Assembly (NCBI GenBank): GCA_022496805.1
Contig: CM040088.1
Span: forward strand, 4,030,001-4,094,000
DNA length: 64,000 nt
DNA from: Pohlia nutans
Lineage: Eukaryota > Streptophyta > Bryopsida > Bryales > Mniaceae
Direction of reading: 5' to 3'
Shown: one piece after another, positions 34,810-44,435 of the stretch
How positions within the stretch are numbered: the stretch's first letter is position 1
Layout of the letters: each line of letters begins with the position of its first letter
Position numbers and translations under genes: made by a program
The notes under the pieces: model-generated
What the model saw: only the letters and a program-made list of their open reading frames with translations
Database searches by the model: none
What the model was told of the DNA's origin: nothing

Positions 34810-37404
34810 CTAGTATTCTTTTGAGATGCCTTTAGTGATTTCATCTAGGTCTTTGATCATTTTTTCTAGTGTAAAAGTAACCAGGCCTACAATCTGGTCA
34901 CGTCGTGGCAAATTTTTTTCACTGGTGAGGGTACGCATCGATGTCATGCCAACAGGTTCATGATTGATCGGTAGATTACTGGCGCACCTGCCAAGGCACA
35001 AAATCTGACCCACATGAGAAGAGCAAGGGTAGCCATGCCAGCCACGAGCAGAGAGGAGCTCAGCCATGAATCCAACTGGGCTATGGCGAAAGCCACAGGC
35101 TGCCTGCAATCTAGGTGCAACCTCATCTCGGCTCTCTGGGAGCACAAACCCATCCAAACGGATGTCGCCGCGGTGAAACGCCTCGTCTTGAGCTCCGCTA
35201 CGAGGGTGAGGACACAGTCCCAGAAACTCACAGTACGCAGACTCCTCACTCTTGCTCGCGAAAAACGCAGAGCCTGAGAATGCGAGCAGCTGGGCAACCA
35301 GTGGCAAGTGCACCTCCGTGGACGCTCCAACAGGCAGCGCCAGTGCAGGCTCCCACAGCATCATGTCCTGCGCTTCACGAAGGCGCGGCGCAAACATATG
35401 CAGACGTGCAGCTCCTTTGGTGCGTCGAAACTGGGATATCACCTCGTTGGCTTCAAATGAGCTCAAAAGCACAATGGCCGTGCTTGGAATGATCACTACC
35501 CACGCCACTGGCCGCAGAAATGGAGCTCCACTGATCGGACTCGACAGTGAAACTACCGTTGCGAATTCCCGTGTGACGTAGAACTTGCTACTCCATGCTT
35601 TGATTTCTGCTTGTTGCCACAATGAGGTGCAGCATTGCAGTGCTTGGAGTGCAGGTAAAAACTCGTCACTACGAAAGTTAAAAAACCCTGCAGCAAGAGC
35701 AACGATATCCCAAGAGAGCCGATTTGGTTTGTGTGGTGTGGCCGCTCCTGGCCTTTCAATCTCTTCCTCTTCCTCCAATTCATGCTCCAGTTCTCGTTCT
35801 TGCTCTTCATCCAGGACTTGAACACAATACTGTACACTGGATGCATACTCGTTGATTCTCTTGAGAATCGGCCTGCCAAGCTCCATCATGGTGTCATCGT
35901 GCAAGTTCCCCGCCACGTTCCGTAGCCAGTTTGAGATGATTTCCGGCAACGGTGTGGCGGTTCTTCTGTTTCCATAGCATTGCAGAAGCTCCACGATCTC
36001 TTTCTGCGTGTTGAGCTCACCGAGTGTCTGCAACGACATGGATGCAGACTGGCTGTTCACCGCCTGCCTGCGACAATACGTGACGCCCTGTGCGCCCCAA
36101 TGGCGAAAGCCATCTTTGATCGCCTTGACGCTGTTGCAAGTGACCCAATCCAGCACGTCCTCACTTGTGAGGCTCTCGTTAGGGGAGGCTGATGACGACG
36201 ACGACGACGACAGGATCGAAGTATGAACCTCGTGTGATGCCCAGAAGCTGACGGAATGGCCCGCTCCCAGCATGCGCATCCGCATACACGCCTGCACCAG
36301 GCAGTCTTTCGTGATGCCGCGCCCCAGTGTGACACAAGCATGGTACCCCGCTGGGAGCTTCAAATCCGTTCCACGCGTGTGCACATCATCGAGGTAAACA
36401 ATGCAAGCGTCCATCTTTTTGTGATAGGGCGAGAGTGGTAACGGTGCGGCGTGGCCATCTCTGCCCACTGCCATGATTTGATTGTCCCGATCATCGAAGT
36501 AAATTGCGGCTTCAATTCCTAAGTCCACCATTGCAAGCCACGTCGTTGCCACCTCACGATTGCTCAGGTCAACCATCAAAGCTCCAACATCAAGCAGAAC
36601 ACGCACTTTGTAGTCACGCGCTTTATAGTCCCTGACTTGCTCCAGAATCCCATGGCCGTTGATGTAAGATGGCAGATTCTTGTACGCCCGATTCTCATCT
36701 CGTAAGAGATTGGCAATCACCACGCCGTCTGTGCCTTGCAGCTGCGGTAAATCACGCTGCGAGATCGAGATCGGCAGTAGCAGACTGGTGTCTTTGGTGC
36801 CACTGAATCCACACACGGGACGACGTCGACGCTCACATAAATCCCAAGCGGATGCCACGAGCTTCCCTTCAAACTGCCTGCATTCAACAGGGAACACAGT
36901 GGTGGAGAGCCAGAAGTCGATCACACGTATGTTGCGTCGTAACAGGGGGAAGAGTGTCTGTTCCCGTAGCCGAAAGTCATCGAGGTTCACATCGGACAAC
37001 GTTGCTGGCAAGCGCTTAGACTCACTAGCATTTTGCAACCATCGTTTGTACTCGTGGTCCCGGGTTGACAATCGGCTGAGCCTCTGGAAAGCCTCCAGCA
37101 ATTGATCGTTACTGAGACCGCTGTTGTAATAGCTCAGCTGCGTGAGCATGATCGCAACGTCCGGGTGGCCATACTCTGCGCGCTCCACCGGCACGTCCTT
37201 GGCCCGAAACGGCACCGCCATCTTCGGATGACCCAAAGGGCGTACCCCAAATTCCACGCGCCAGCGCATGCGAAGCGTGTGCATGAGCACTCCGTAACAG
37301 AGAAGACCGCGTAAGATCAAAACGATGTGGAGGAGCGGTCCCTCTGGAACCACCCCATGAATGTCCTCCAGTGACACAGTGGAGCTCAAAACAAAGGACT
37401 GAAT
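34810..37404 (-). CDS. Giant DUF3638/DUF3645-type protein, C-terminal part (second frame)
   Basis: Continuous open frame of about 865 codons without introns. It continues the 2,333-codon frame upstream but lies one frame off. Family signatures: an LRGLL.YGVL..LRMRWRVEFG block, then the DUF3645 hallmark MAVPFRAKDVP.ERAEYGHPDVA (about residues 72-95 of the open frame), GFSGTKDTSLLLP, and a helicase-like C-lobe with DDVHTRGTDLKLP (about 350-362) and QACMRMRMLGAGHSV. The matching motif in fungal relatives is DEAHTRGTDLKLP, so the DEAH-type Glu-Ala is Asp-Val here. An acidic stretch (ERELEHELEEEEEIE) and a local duplication (ARDYKARDYK) follow the family domains. The function of the family is unknown. 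An apparent TTG/ATG start near 37437 lies in the inserted segment and is not a credible independent start. Confidence 0.8.
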   Translation of the reverse strand: MQSFVLSSTVSLEDIHGVVPEGPLLHIVLILRGLLCYGVLMHTLRMRWRVEFGVRPLGHPKMAVPFRAKDVPVERAEYGHPDVAIMLTQLSYYNSGLSNDQLLEAFQRLSRLSTRDHEYKRWLQNASESKRLPATLSDVNLDDFRLREQTLFPLLRRNIRVIDFWLSTTVFPVECRQFEGKLVASAWDLCERRRRPVCGFSGTKDTSLLLPISISQRDLPQLQGTDGVVIANLLRDENRAYKNLPSYINGHGILEQVRDYKARDYKVRVLLDVGALMVDLSNREVATTWLAMVDLGIEAAIYFDDRDNQIMAVGRDGHAAPLPLSPYHKKMDACIVYLDDVHTRGTDLKLPAGYHACVTLGRGITKDCLVQACMRMRMLGAGHSVSFWASHEVHTSILSSSSSSSASPNESLTSEDVLDWVTCNSVKAIKDGFRHWGAQGVTYCRRQAVNSQSASMSLQTLGELNTQKEIVELLQCYGNRRTATPLPEIISNWLRNVAGNLHDDTMMELGRPILKRINEYASSVQYCVQVLDEEQERELEHELEEEEEIERPGAATPHKPNRLSWDIVALAAGFFNFRSDEFLPALQALQCCTSLWQQAEIKAWSSKFYVTREFATVVSLSSPISGAPFLRPVAWVVIIPSTAIVLLSSFEANEVISQFRRTKGAARLHMFAPRLREAQDMMLWEPALALPVGASTEVHLPLVAQLLAFSGSAFFASKSEESAYCEFLGLCPHPRSGAQDEAFHRGDIRLDGFVLPESRDEVAPRLQAACGFRHSPVGFMAELLSARGWHGYPCSSHVGQILCLGRCASNLPINHEPVGMTSMRTLTSEKNLPRRDQIVGLVTFTLEKMIKDLDEITKGISKEY

Positions 37405-37460
37405 CGCCGTTTTTTGAATCGCCATTCGTGAGCTCAAAACAAAGGACTGAGCTCACGAAT
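37405..37460 (-). other. 56-base template-switch-like insertion breaking the giant gene
   Basis: It contains an 18-bp perfect inverted repeat (37419-37436 with 37448-37465, loop 37437-37447). A 21-bp direct duplication (GAGCTCAAAACAAAGGACTG A) begins at 37382 and again at 37430. GAATCGCC is repeated at 37401 and 37416. On the minus strand, going from ATTC at 37460-37457 directly to AGTCC after 37401 would keep DUF3638 and DUF3645 in one frame. The 56 bases (not a multiple of 3) shift it. It is either a real lesion or an assembly artefact; see findings. Confidence 0.75.
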
Positions 37461-40400
37461 GGCGAGATCCTCGTCTCGTCCACCTAGAACGCCGCCAGCA
37501 ATCAGCTCACACAAGCGCGTGTTGAGGTCGTCGTTGAGCAACCGGATGTGAGGAAATGCAGATGCACCCTCCTCGGCGTCTTTGAACTCAATGGCGTCCG
37601 AACCAAATTCGTTCAACAAGGAACGGAAATGACGTCTGGCGCTGTGAAGAACACTTTGTGACAATTTCCAACGCAAGTTTCCACCGTCGACGTTCATCTG
37701 CTCGCCGATCGTGTACACAACTTGATACTTCACTTGAAGAATCAAGTCTGACTCGTCCAGCACGTCGCCCACTTTCCTGTTGACAAGCTCTAGCAAATTT
37801 TTGAGCTCACCTACACCAGCTTGACAAAGCTCCAGCGACATCAATTGTGCACTGAGTCGATGCTCGGGGCGCGTGACGACGACACCACACCCGGCTATGC
37901 ATTCGAGATATGCCGCCCTCATTTGAGAAACGTTGGTAGGTGTACATGCGAGTTTCATGTCCCGGGAGAAAGGAAAGGTGTACACGCGACGGCTGAGCAG
38001 CCCACCGAGCTTGAAGGCTAACGCATCGAAGTTGATACGAAACAACGAGCTGAGAACTGTGAGACGAGCGAATTGATGGCCGTCTGAAATGGAAGCACAC
38101 AGGGCAGGGACAATCACACTCGTTTTGCCTTCGCCCATGTTGAGTTGCAACACAGCGTTTTGATTATCTTTTGGTTGCAGCATTGCATTCGTGACATCCA
38201 CTTGCACCTTTCGAGTCCTATAATCCCCTTCGAGCTCAAGAAGCAGCCACTCGGGATGATCAATGGGCTTCCAGTTGCGAGCACCACTGTTGGCGAGCTC
38301 CTTCTGCAATGCAACTTCATTTTTGGTGCTCAAGAAACGCAGGCATCGTTCGGCTTGCTGCTCCAACGTCCAGATCACTGCTAACGCACCCAACGCCGTG
38401 GTGACGGTTCGCCATTCATCACGTGCAGGAGTAACGATCAACGGGAGCACAACAAAGGGAGTCACACGCCGCCATAACCCTGCCGCTTCCAACGCTCGAG
38501 ATCTCAAATCCTGCTCAGAAGGCATCGTTACGACACGAATGGCACTCCAAATAGCACTCGCCTTCCTCTTACACACATTCAGGTTCGCTTCAAGGCGTTT
38601 TCTGTGCACACCCACTAAAGGCGGGGCCTGAAGCTTGTACCGTTGCTCCCAACTGTTACGCAGATCCGCTTTGAAGAGCTCGGAAACTTGACAAGCTGTG
38701 GTGACACCCGCCTTCAGAAACAAAGGATGTGGATCATGAAGAAGCTGCTCTGCCTTAGGCTTAGAGTCCTCTCCCTCAATAACACCTCGGACGCTAAAGT
38801 GACCTGCTCGAAAGATAACCTCTGCTTCAGAAGACTCTAAAAATGAGAGCCTCCCTACAGGAAGCTTACAGCAAAACGGAGTAGTATTGCAGTTACTGCG
38901 CATGGGAAGCTCAAGGGCACCAGGCATCAAAGCTATTGTAGCTCGAAGACTTAGCTTTCGGACTTTCTCTTTCACGCTAGACAGAAAGCTGTGAAGTTGT
39001 ATGTTATGGAGCCACCGCATGAAGAGCTTGCTAACGCCAGCAAGGGCCTTGGAGCAGTCGATAGTCGCAGACACCAAAGATGAAGAGATTGTTGATTCGG
39101 GCCAACTTCTTCGGGCGCTGTCAACCAAGCTTTCAACATCCTCCATTTGTCGTTGACGATACGCTTTGCGCATCTGATCATCCACATCCTCAGCTCGTGT
39201 GAGCTTTGTTTGGGAAATTTGAGCATCACCACTCCGCGCCCAAACGTCGAAGCAGATCTTATGGCGTTCGATTTCTGCTCTCACCAAGGTGAGATCTAAA
39301 GCCGCCTGGTTTGTGAGCTCATAGCTTTCATACTTGGGTGGATCTATGCTTTCAAACTCCTTTGCATGAACCGCAACACACATGAGCGGGAACAGGAGCC
39401 GGGAGTCCATGTTACGAAACGCTAGAAGTGAGAGCAGAAAGGTAAACTCGTGGCGACGGTCCTGCATGTTGACCTGTCTTGCCAAGTCGTAAAGATTTAT
39501 CCAATGACCAACGAAATCTTCCGCAGCAATTTTCCGCCACGCGCTGACACAATTAGATTGAAATTGTGCGTGTGTTGCACCACGCAATGACCTGCGATTC
39601 AACAATGTTGAACAGAGGTGATCAGGCTCGCATCTGGCGGCTTGCCATTGAAATCCAGCCTCCGCCAAGGTCCGCATTGCGCTGTGCTCTCTTAATCTCT
39701 TGCCCTCTTCCGCAGACAAGTTCATGGCTGTCAACTGGGGATCTGGAGCCTTTCCTTCGAATCTGGAGCTCATCGCTGCTTCCGGTCCAAGAAAGCTTCG
39801 TGACCTCCAGTAGCCTTTCAAGCGCAAAGCGGAAGACTCTTTCGGTAACGTAGTGTCTAGCTGATTTTCAGAGCTTGGGAAGAGGAAGCTCAACTGCTGG
39901 CTCCCTTTAATGAGCTTCTCAACGATGATACGAAACGCATCAAGCGCCGTGGAAGGAAACAGTCCCGGTGGCCACTCCACTGTCTGCATGCATTGCAGAT
40001 GCTTTGGATACCACGATCGTCCCGGAGCCAGGTTCGCAATGTTGTGCAGGATTGAAAGAGAGTTGGCGTCGTAGGGCTGACATGACCAGCAACGGGGAGA
40101 CTGGAGGAGCCTCATGGCGGACTCTGATCCCGTCAATCCTGTAAAAGGGTCCGGCAATGGATGCGCTGTCATGGCGTGCAAGAGCGCCAGGTATAGCCAC
40201 GCCGCTTGGCTGGCCGGCGCTCGAAGACATTGCAGCCGATCATCCACATCGTAAACAAAGAAGCTCGGTGACGAGAATGGGAAACTTGTCTCATTGATTT
40301 TCACGACGGGATGATCTCGCCCGACTCCCTGTCGCATCCTCATCTCTCTCTCGAGCTCCATGGTGTGCGGCATGATCAGCGAACGCTTGGGTTGTACGCA

Positions 40401-43400
40401 ATTCCCTGAAAGTTCTTGTTCTATCAAGAGGACTCCCTGTTGCAAGCCAATCAGGGTTCCAAGCGACTGCTGGTCCGAAACCCTAAACCCTGGTTGCTCC
40501 CGCGACCATAAGACGCCTTCTTTGATATGAAAGCTCAGACCCATCCGTGGGAACTCTGCGTGAACCTCACCGTTTGCGTTGTTGACAAAGACGTGGACAA
40601 ACGAAGGAAACTCCAAGCGATGCAGCACTCCATCGTAAACCTCCTTAAAGCTGGTGCTGCAAATATCAACCAGCTTGCGATCTCTTTGCTTTTCCAACAC
40701 GACTTTCGACGTGAGATCGATCTCAAAGGGTGCTTCATCATCTGCGAAATGGTCGTCGTCGAACTTCACTGGACGAAACAGAATGCGTTTCGTTTGCAGA
40801 TGAATCCAGTGGCTGTAATTCTCAGTTAAGAGGCTTGGTAGATCATCGTTTAAGAACCGGCTCGGAAACAGTTCATATTCGTGGCTGTCATGACGCCGAT
40901 CTATGACCGACAGGCGACCGTTGTTTAAAGCGAACGTAAACACAGAGTCTTTCAGCTTGAAAACTGAAACAAACGAGCCTGCGCTTGCGGCCGCTGGCTG
41001 AACCTCAAACACATGGCAGCCAAAGACTCTTGCGTAATCCGGGTGGCTTGTGATTTCATGAGGGAGCCGACCCACCGGAAGTCCGTTCACAAGAAAAGAT
41101 CCCCGCAAGATGTCCACATGCAAAGTGCTCGTGGTCCCATGATCGATCGAATTGTGCTTGAATGTCGTCGTCCACCAGTGTTCGCCTGGAGATTTGTAGT
41201 ATGCCCAACTTTCTTTCATGTAACCCTGACCAGCATCTGTCCAGTGAGAGCTTACAAAACCGTCCAAGCAATCGTCATGCTCCGACAGATGACGTTCCAG
41301 AGGTTTCTCGAGACGTAAGGCGGTCAGCTGCACACGCCGAAGGAGGTTCCGTTGAAACCCGCTCCCCGACGACTCTGAATACAACAACACGTTGTCGTGA
41401 ATGCGGGCAAGAGCTCGAAGCCAATACACCACGTCTTCGTTGCTCAAGGATTCCCAATGACGAGCGTCCACATCGAATGTGAGCGCTGCGATGGCTGCCA
41501 CCTCCACAAGCTTCGAACGCATTCGCTGTATCTCATGGATTGGAGATGCCATCATTCCTCCAAGCGCCTCCTCAATGTTCTTCAACCAATTCTCTCCGAT
41601 TTCGCGACACTGCCGAAGAATGTCCATGGCTGCCATTTCCCAAGCAGGTTCAGACATGGCCAACACGCGCGCTCCCACAGTGACGATGCTCAAAAGCGCC
41701 AAGTGATCCTTCCAATTGTCACCAACGTTGTTCAACAGAAAATTGAGCCTCTGAAGAGCGTATCGGGCAAACGCTTCCTCCCGTAAGTCAAGGTGCGAGT
41801 CACGAAACCACGCCCCGTTCGGTGGACCAGTCTCCCAAAGCGCTTGCGAAAGCAAGTTCACCACACTCGGCTGAGACAATGACAGGGCCTGCATCTCAAG
41901 CACTCGGACCATGTTCCGAATCTGGATTTGTTGCCCAGCTCGCAACGTCCCAAATGCGTGAAACTCTGCCAAGTTGAGCTCCCGTGGGCAAGTAAACTGC
42001 TTGCACAGAACCTCATTTTCAGTGTGGGAAGTTCCATCCATGGTCCACTGCAAGCACTTGTAAGGTCCATTGGCATCCAGCGTTGTCAGCGATGTCACAT
42101 CCGGCGGTTTTTGGTACGTTGATTTGCTGGCCAGATTTGCACCGGAGTATTGCATCAAATGGAGGTTGAATCCATTGGGCTTCAAGAAAGCCTCGTCTGG
42201 GTATAACCCTGGGTTCTTTGATCGATAGTGCGAATTCACAAACAGCTTGGTGGTGCAGCCAAGAGTGATGATCAATGGAGATTCAGAAGGGCGAACCCAA
42301 CGTTGCAGAGACGAGTAATCCCGCCATGTGCCTTCAAACTCGCAAGGTTTCAATTGAACGCCCAGCACATCTACATGGAGAAGATGTAACGCGTCACGAA
42401 GGGTCGTCCATGACGACGTCGGCGCCACGAGCTCCCCGACCACCGCGTCTTGCAAGTGCGTCTTTTCCGGCAAAGGAAACTCAAATACACTCACGGTCAT
42501 ATCGGCAGCTTCTTGTTTCAAGCTGCATTTCGTGCAACTCGAGGCACAATGGTACGATTCATACCTGTATCCATTCCAAGATTTATAATACTCATCGCAA
42601 GACCTCGCCTCAGCATCACGGAGAAGCCTTTGATACTTTTCCCGTGCTTCTGAAAGCTCCTCCAGCTTCTTCCGCGTCTCGTCACGAGCGAACTCCAGGA
42701 TCTGCTCTTTCCGTTTCGCAACGTCGGGATCTCGCTGCGCCTCACGCACTGAGAACGACTGCGGTGACGGCACGTCTTCACAGATTAGGGACATCTTGTG
42801 GAGCCTCTTGTTCGACCGCCTCGTGAAGTACGCTTCCAACTTATGCAAATGCTCCATGTCGTGACGGTGCGGCAACAGTAGATTCAACCCCAGCACGCTC
42901 ATGTCCACCCCCGTGTCGTACTCAAGTAGCAGGGGAAACTCTCGCCCCGCCAGGCGATCTAGCACTGCCACGATTGTAACTGTAGTAAGAATCATTCGGC
43001 TGGAGCCAACGCAATCGCCTTTGTAGAAAGGTTTGGCTTGATCGATATAATTCACCAGGAGATTGAAAAGCTTCGTTTCAGGTCGATCGGTGTGGTCTTG
43101 AAGCTCAAGAAACAAAATATCGCGCACCCAGACTTCGATGTCATAAAGTGAGACGTCGTCACTGCTGGGCAGATTCAGATCAGGCCATCCACAAGATTTG
43201 TTCCGTCTCGAGCATCTTGGAACGTAAAGTTTCGGGCTACCAAGCTGCGACGTCCCAGAGTCCAACGCCACTCGAAGGTGCAACCCGGCAGAACGAAATC
43301 CATGGTGGAGATCTCTCTTGAAGTCCAGCTTGCTTTGATCAAGCTTGATTTCAGAATCATCAAGGTTCCTTATGTTGCGCCACCGCTCATCAAGCTTTCC

Positions 43401-44435
43401 ACGTACGTTGATCACGAGCTCGCAAATCGCCTTCAGATGGGGTTCCACCCAGCTGGCTAGTTTCGTTATGATCTCTTCGAGTTTGGCGATTCGACGGGCG
43501 ACCTTGCTGAGCATTTGTAGAGTCACATCCGTATCGAACTCGTAGTTACGCAAGAATGTGGACATGAATTTGAGCATGATGAGCTTGTAGGCGAGCAGGC
43601 CATCGGAAGCGCCCTGATGGTCCACGAGTGTGCTGTGGAGCACGACCGTGACAGCCATGTATTCACCGGATCGACGCCAGGGGAGACGCGACCCAGGCTC
43701 CCACAAGACATCGTCACGGATCTTCTTCTGCACGCGTTGGACATCGCCCGTGCCCGTGATCGTAGCGCGCCCCGCCACGGCTCCCACCAACCACTCCGTC
43801 ACATAACCCGCGTCCACGACGTCGCGTTCCTCGCCGTGCGAAGCGCCCGCTTTCCTCGACTGGGGCACCATCTCTTGGAAAACGTGGATCGCCATGTCCG
43901 CGACCTGTTTCGCGAAGCTCGCATTGCGCACTCGATCGGCGTCGGTGGTGACGGACCAGCCCGGAAACGTGCCCGACAACGCGCCGGGCGCGCCCATCAC
44001 CTCGGAGGTCCGCGCCGCCACGCGAAACACTGCAAGCGTGGCCATCGATGCGCCATTCATCGATACCGTCAAAGCAGCGTTTTGCATCGGCAGGTAAAAC
44101 GCACTGCATGATTTTTGAATGCTCTGGAGCACAGCTTTCCAGTCCATGAAATCCTGTTGCACCCTGCCCCATGACTTCATCATGCCTTCAATCGTCTTGA
44201 GCTCTTCCACATCATGCACGATCTCAGAGAGCACATCAGCCACTAACCGAACAAAAATCCCCCCTTCAGCACCCGACTGGTCCTCTACTTGAGGCAGCTC
44301 CAAGGGAAGAAAAACGTTGTTCACCACGTGCTTCCGAATTGCAGAGTCCATCTTGCGGAACTCCATTGATCTGTCGGTACAAAAACAATCAAAACACGTA
44401 GCTTGCAAATTGGATGCGCACACCGTATGATCCAT
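37434..44435 (-). CDS. Giant DUF6606/DUF3638-type protein, N-terminal and central part
   Basis: Open frame of 2,333 codons without introns. The start is ATG 44435, or more likely ATG 44366 or 44351, just before the family-like opening HVVNNVFLPLELPQ. The first roughly 300 residues resemble the N-terminal domain of large fungal proteins (KIRDDVLWEPGSRLPWRRSG). Near the end is the DUF3638 P-loop, QLNMGEGKTSVIVPAL (GEGKT at about residue 2101), followed by KLGGLLSRRVYTFPFSRDMK and a Walker-B-like DVLDESD (about 2224-2230). Fungal proteins of about 3,000 residues have this order, followed by DUF3645, which here is in the next frame. Role unknown; an ATP-dependent helicase- or SecA-like motor is an inference from the motifs. 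GC-richer than its surroundings and intronless, unlike the neighbouring plant genes. Confidence 0.85.
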   Translation of the reverse strand: MDHTVCASNLQATCFDCFCTDRSMEFRKMDSAIRKHVVNNVFLPLELPQVEDQSGAEGGIFVRLVADVLSEIVHDVEELKTIEGMMKSWGRVQQDFMDWKAVLQSIQKSCSAFYLPMQNAALTVSMNGASMATLAVFRVAARTSEVMGAPGALSGTFPGWSVTTDADRVRNASFAKQVADMAIHVFQEMVPQSRKAGASHGEERDVVDAGYVTEWLVGAVAGRATITGTGDVQRVQKKIRDDVLWEPGSRLPWRRSGEYMAVTVVLHSTLVDHQGASDGLLAYKLIMLKFMSTFLRNYEFDTDVTLQMLSKVARRIAKLEEIITKLASWVEPHLKAICELVINVRGKLDERWRNIRNLDDSEIKLDQSKLDFKRDLHHGFRSAGLHLRVALDSGTSQLGSPKLYVPRCSRRNKSCGWPDLNLPSSDDVSLYDIEVWVRDILFLELQDHTDRPETKLFNLLVNYIDQAKPFYKGDCVGSSRMILTTVTIVAVLDRLAGREFPLLLEYDTGVDMSVLGLNLLLPHRHDMEHLHKLEAYFTRRSNKRLHKMSLICEDVPSPQSFSVREAQRDPDVAKRKEQILEFARDETRKKLEELSEAREKYQRLLRDAEARSCDEYYKSWNGYRYESYHCASSCTKCSLKQEAADMTVSVFEFPLPEKTHLQDAVVGELVAPTSSWTTLRDALHLLHVDVLGVQLKPCEFEGTWRDYSSLQRWVRPSESPLIITLGCTTKLFVNSHYRSKNPGLYPDEAFLKPNGFNLHLMQYSGANLASKSTYQKPPDVTSLTTLDANGPYKCLQWTMDGTSHTENEVLCKQFTCPRELNLAEFHAFGTLRAGQQIQIRNMVRVLEMQALSLSQPSVVNLLSQALWETGPPNGAWFRDSHLDLREEAFARYALQRLNFLLNNVGDNWKDHLALLSIVTVGARVLAMSEPAWEMAAMDILRQCREIGENWLKNIEEALGGMMASPIHEIQRMRSKLVEVAAIAALTFDVDARHWESLSNEDVVYWLRALARIHDNVLLYSESSGSGFQRNLLRRVQLTALRLEKPLERHLSEHDDCLDGFVSSHWTDAGQGYMKESWAYYKSPGEHWWTTTFKHNSIDHGTTSTLHVDILRGSFLVNGLPVGRLPHEITSHPDYARVFGCHVFEVQPAAASAGSFVSVFKLKDSVFTFALNNGRLSVIDRRHDSHEYELFPSRFLNDDLPSLLTENYSHWIHLQTKRILFRPVKFDDDHFADDEAPFEIDLTSKVVLEKQRDRKLVDICSTSFKEVYDGVLHRLEFPSFVHVFVNNANGEVHAEFPRMGLSFHIKEGVLWSREQPGFRVSDQQSLGTLIGLQQGVLLIEQELSGNCVQPKRSLIMPHTMELEREMRMRQGVGRDHPVVKINETSFPFSSPSFFVYDVDDRLQCLRAPASQAAWLYLALLHAMTAHPLPDPFTGLTGSESAMRLLQSPRCWSCQPYDANSLSILHNIANLAPGRSWYPKHLQCMQTVEWPPGLFPSTALDAFRIIVEKLIKGSQQLSFLFPSSENQLDTTLPKESSALRLKGYWRSRSFLGPEAAMSSRFEGKAPDPQLTAMNLSAEEGKRLREHSAMRTLAEAGFQWQAARCEPDHLCSTLLNRRSLRGATHAQFQSNCVSAWRKIAAEDFVGHWINLYDLARQVNMQDRRHEFTFLLSLLAFRNMDSRLLFPLMCVAVHAKEFESIDPPKYESYELTNQAALDLTLVRAEIERHKICFDVWARSGDAQISQTKLTRAEDVDDQMRKAYRQRQMEDVESLVDSARRSWPESTISSSLVSATIDCSKALAGVSKLFMRWLHNIQLHSFLSSVKEKVRKLSLRATIALMPGALELPMRSNCNTTPFCCKLPVGRLSFLESSEAEVIFRAGHFSVRGVIEGEDSKPKAEQLLHDPHPLFLKAGVTTACQVSELFKADLRNSWEQRYKLQAPPLVGVHRKRLEANLNVCKRKASAIWSAIRVVTMPSEQDLRSRALEAAGLWRRVTPFVVLPLIVTPARDEWRTVTTALGALAVIWTLEQQAERCLRFLSTKNEVALQKELANSGARNWKPIDHPEWLLLELEGDYRTRKVQVDVTNAMLQPKDNQNAVLQLNMGEGKTSVIVPALCASISDGHQFARLTVLSSLFRINFDALAFKLGGLLSRRVYTFPFSRDMKLACTPTNVSQMRAAYLECIAGCGVVVTRPEHRLSAQLMSLELCQAGVGELKNLLELVNRKVGDVLDESDLILQVKYQVVYTIGEQMNVDGGNLRWKLSQSVLHSARRHFRSLLNEFGSDAIEFKDAEEGASAFPHIRLLNDDLNTRLCELIAGGVLGGRDEDLAIRELSPLF

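Noticed and set aside
37109..37483. 124-codon frame bridging the two giant-gene frames
   Set aside because: It is the third frame through the inserted segment; its residues match no family block, while the other two frames do.
40470..40500. Telomere-like CCCTAAACCCTGG
   Set aside because: Lies inside the coding frame of the giant gene (GFRVS codons); chance similarity.
43617..44111. Long plus-strand frame opposite the giant gene
   Set aside because: Antisense shadow of a GC-richer coding region, with no domain.
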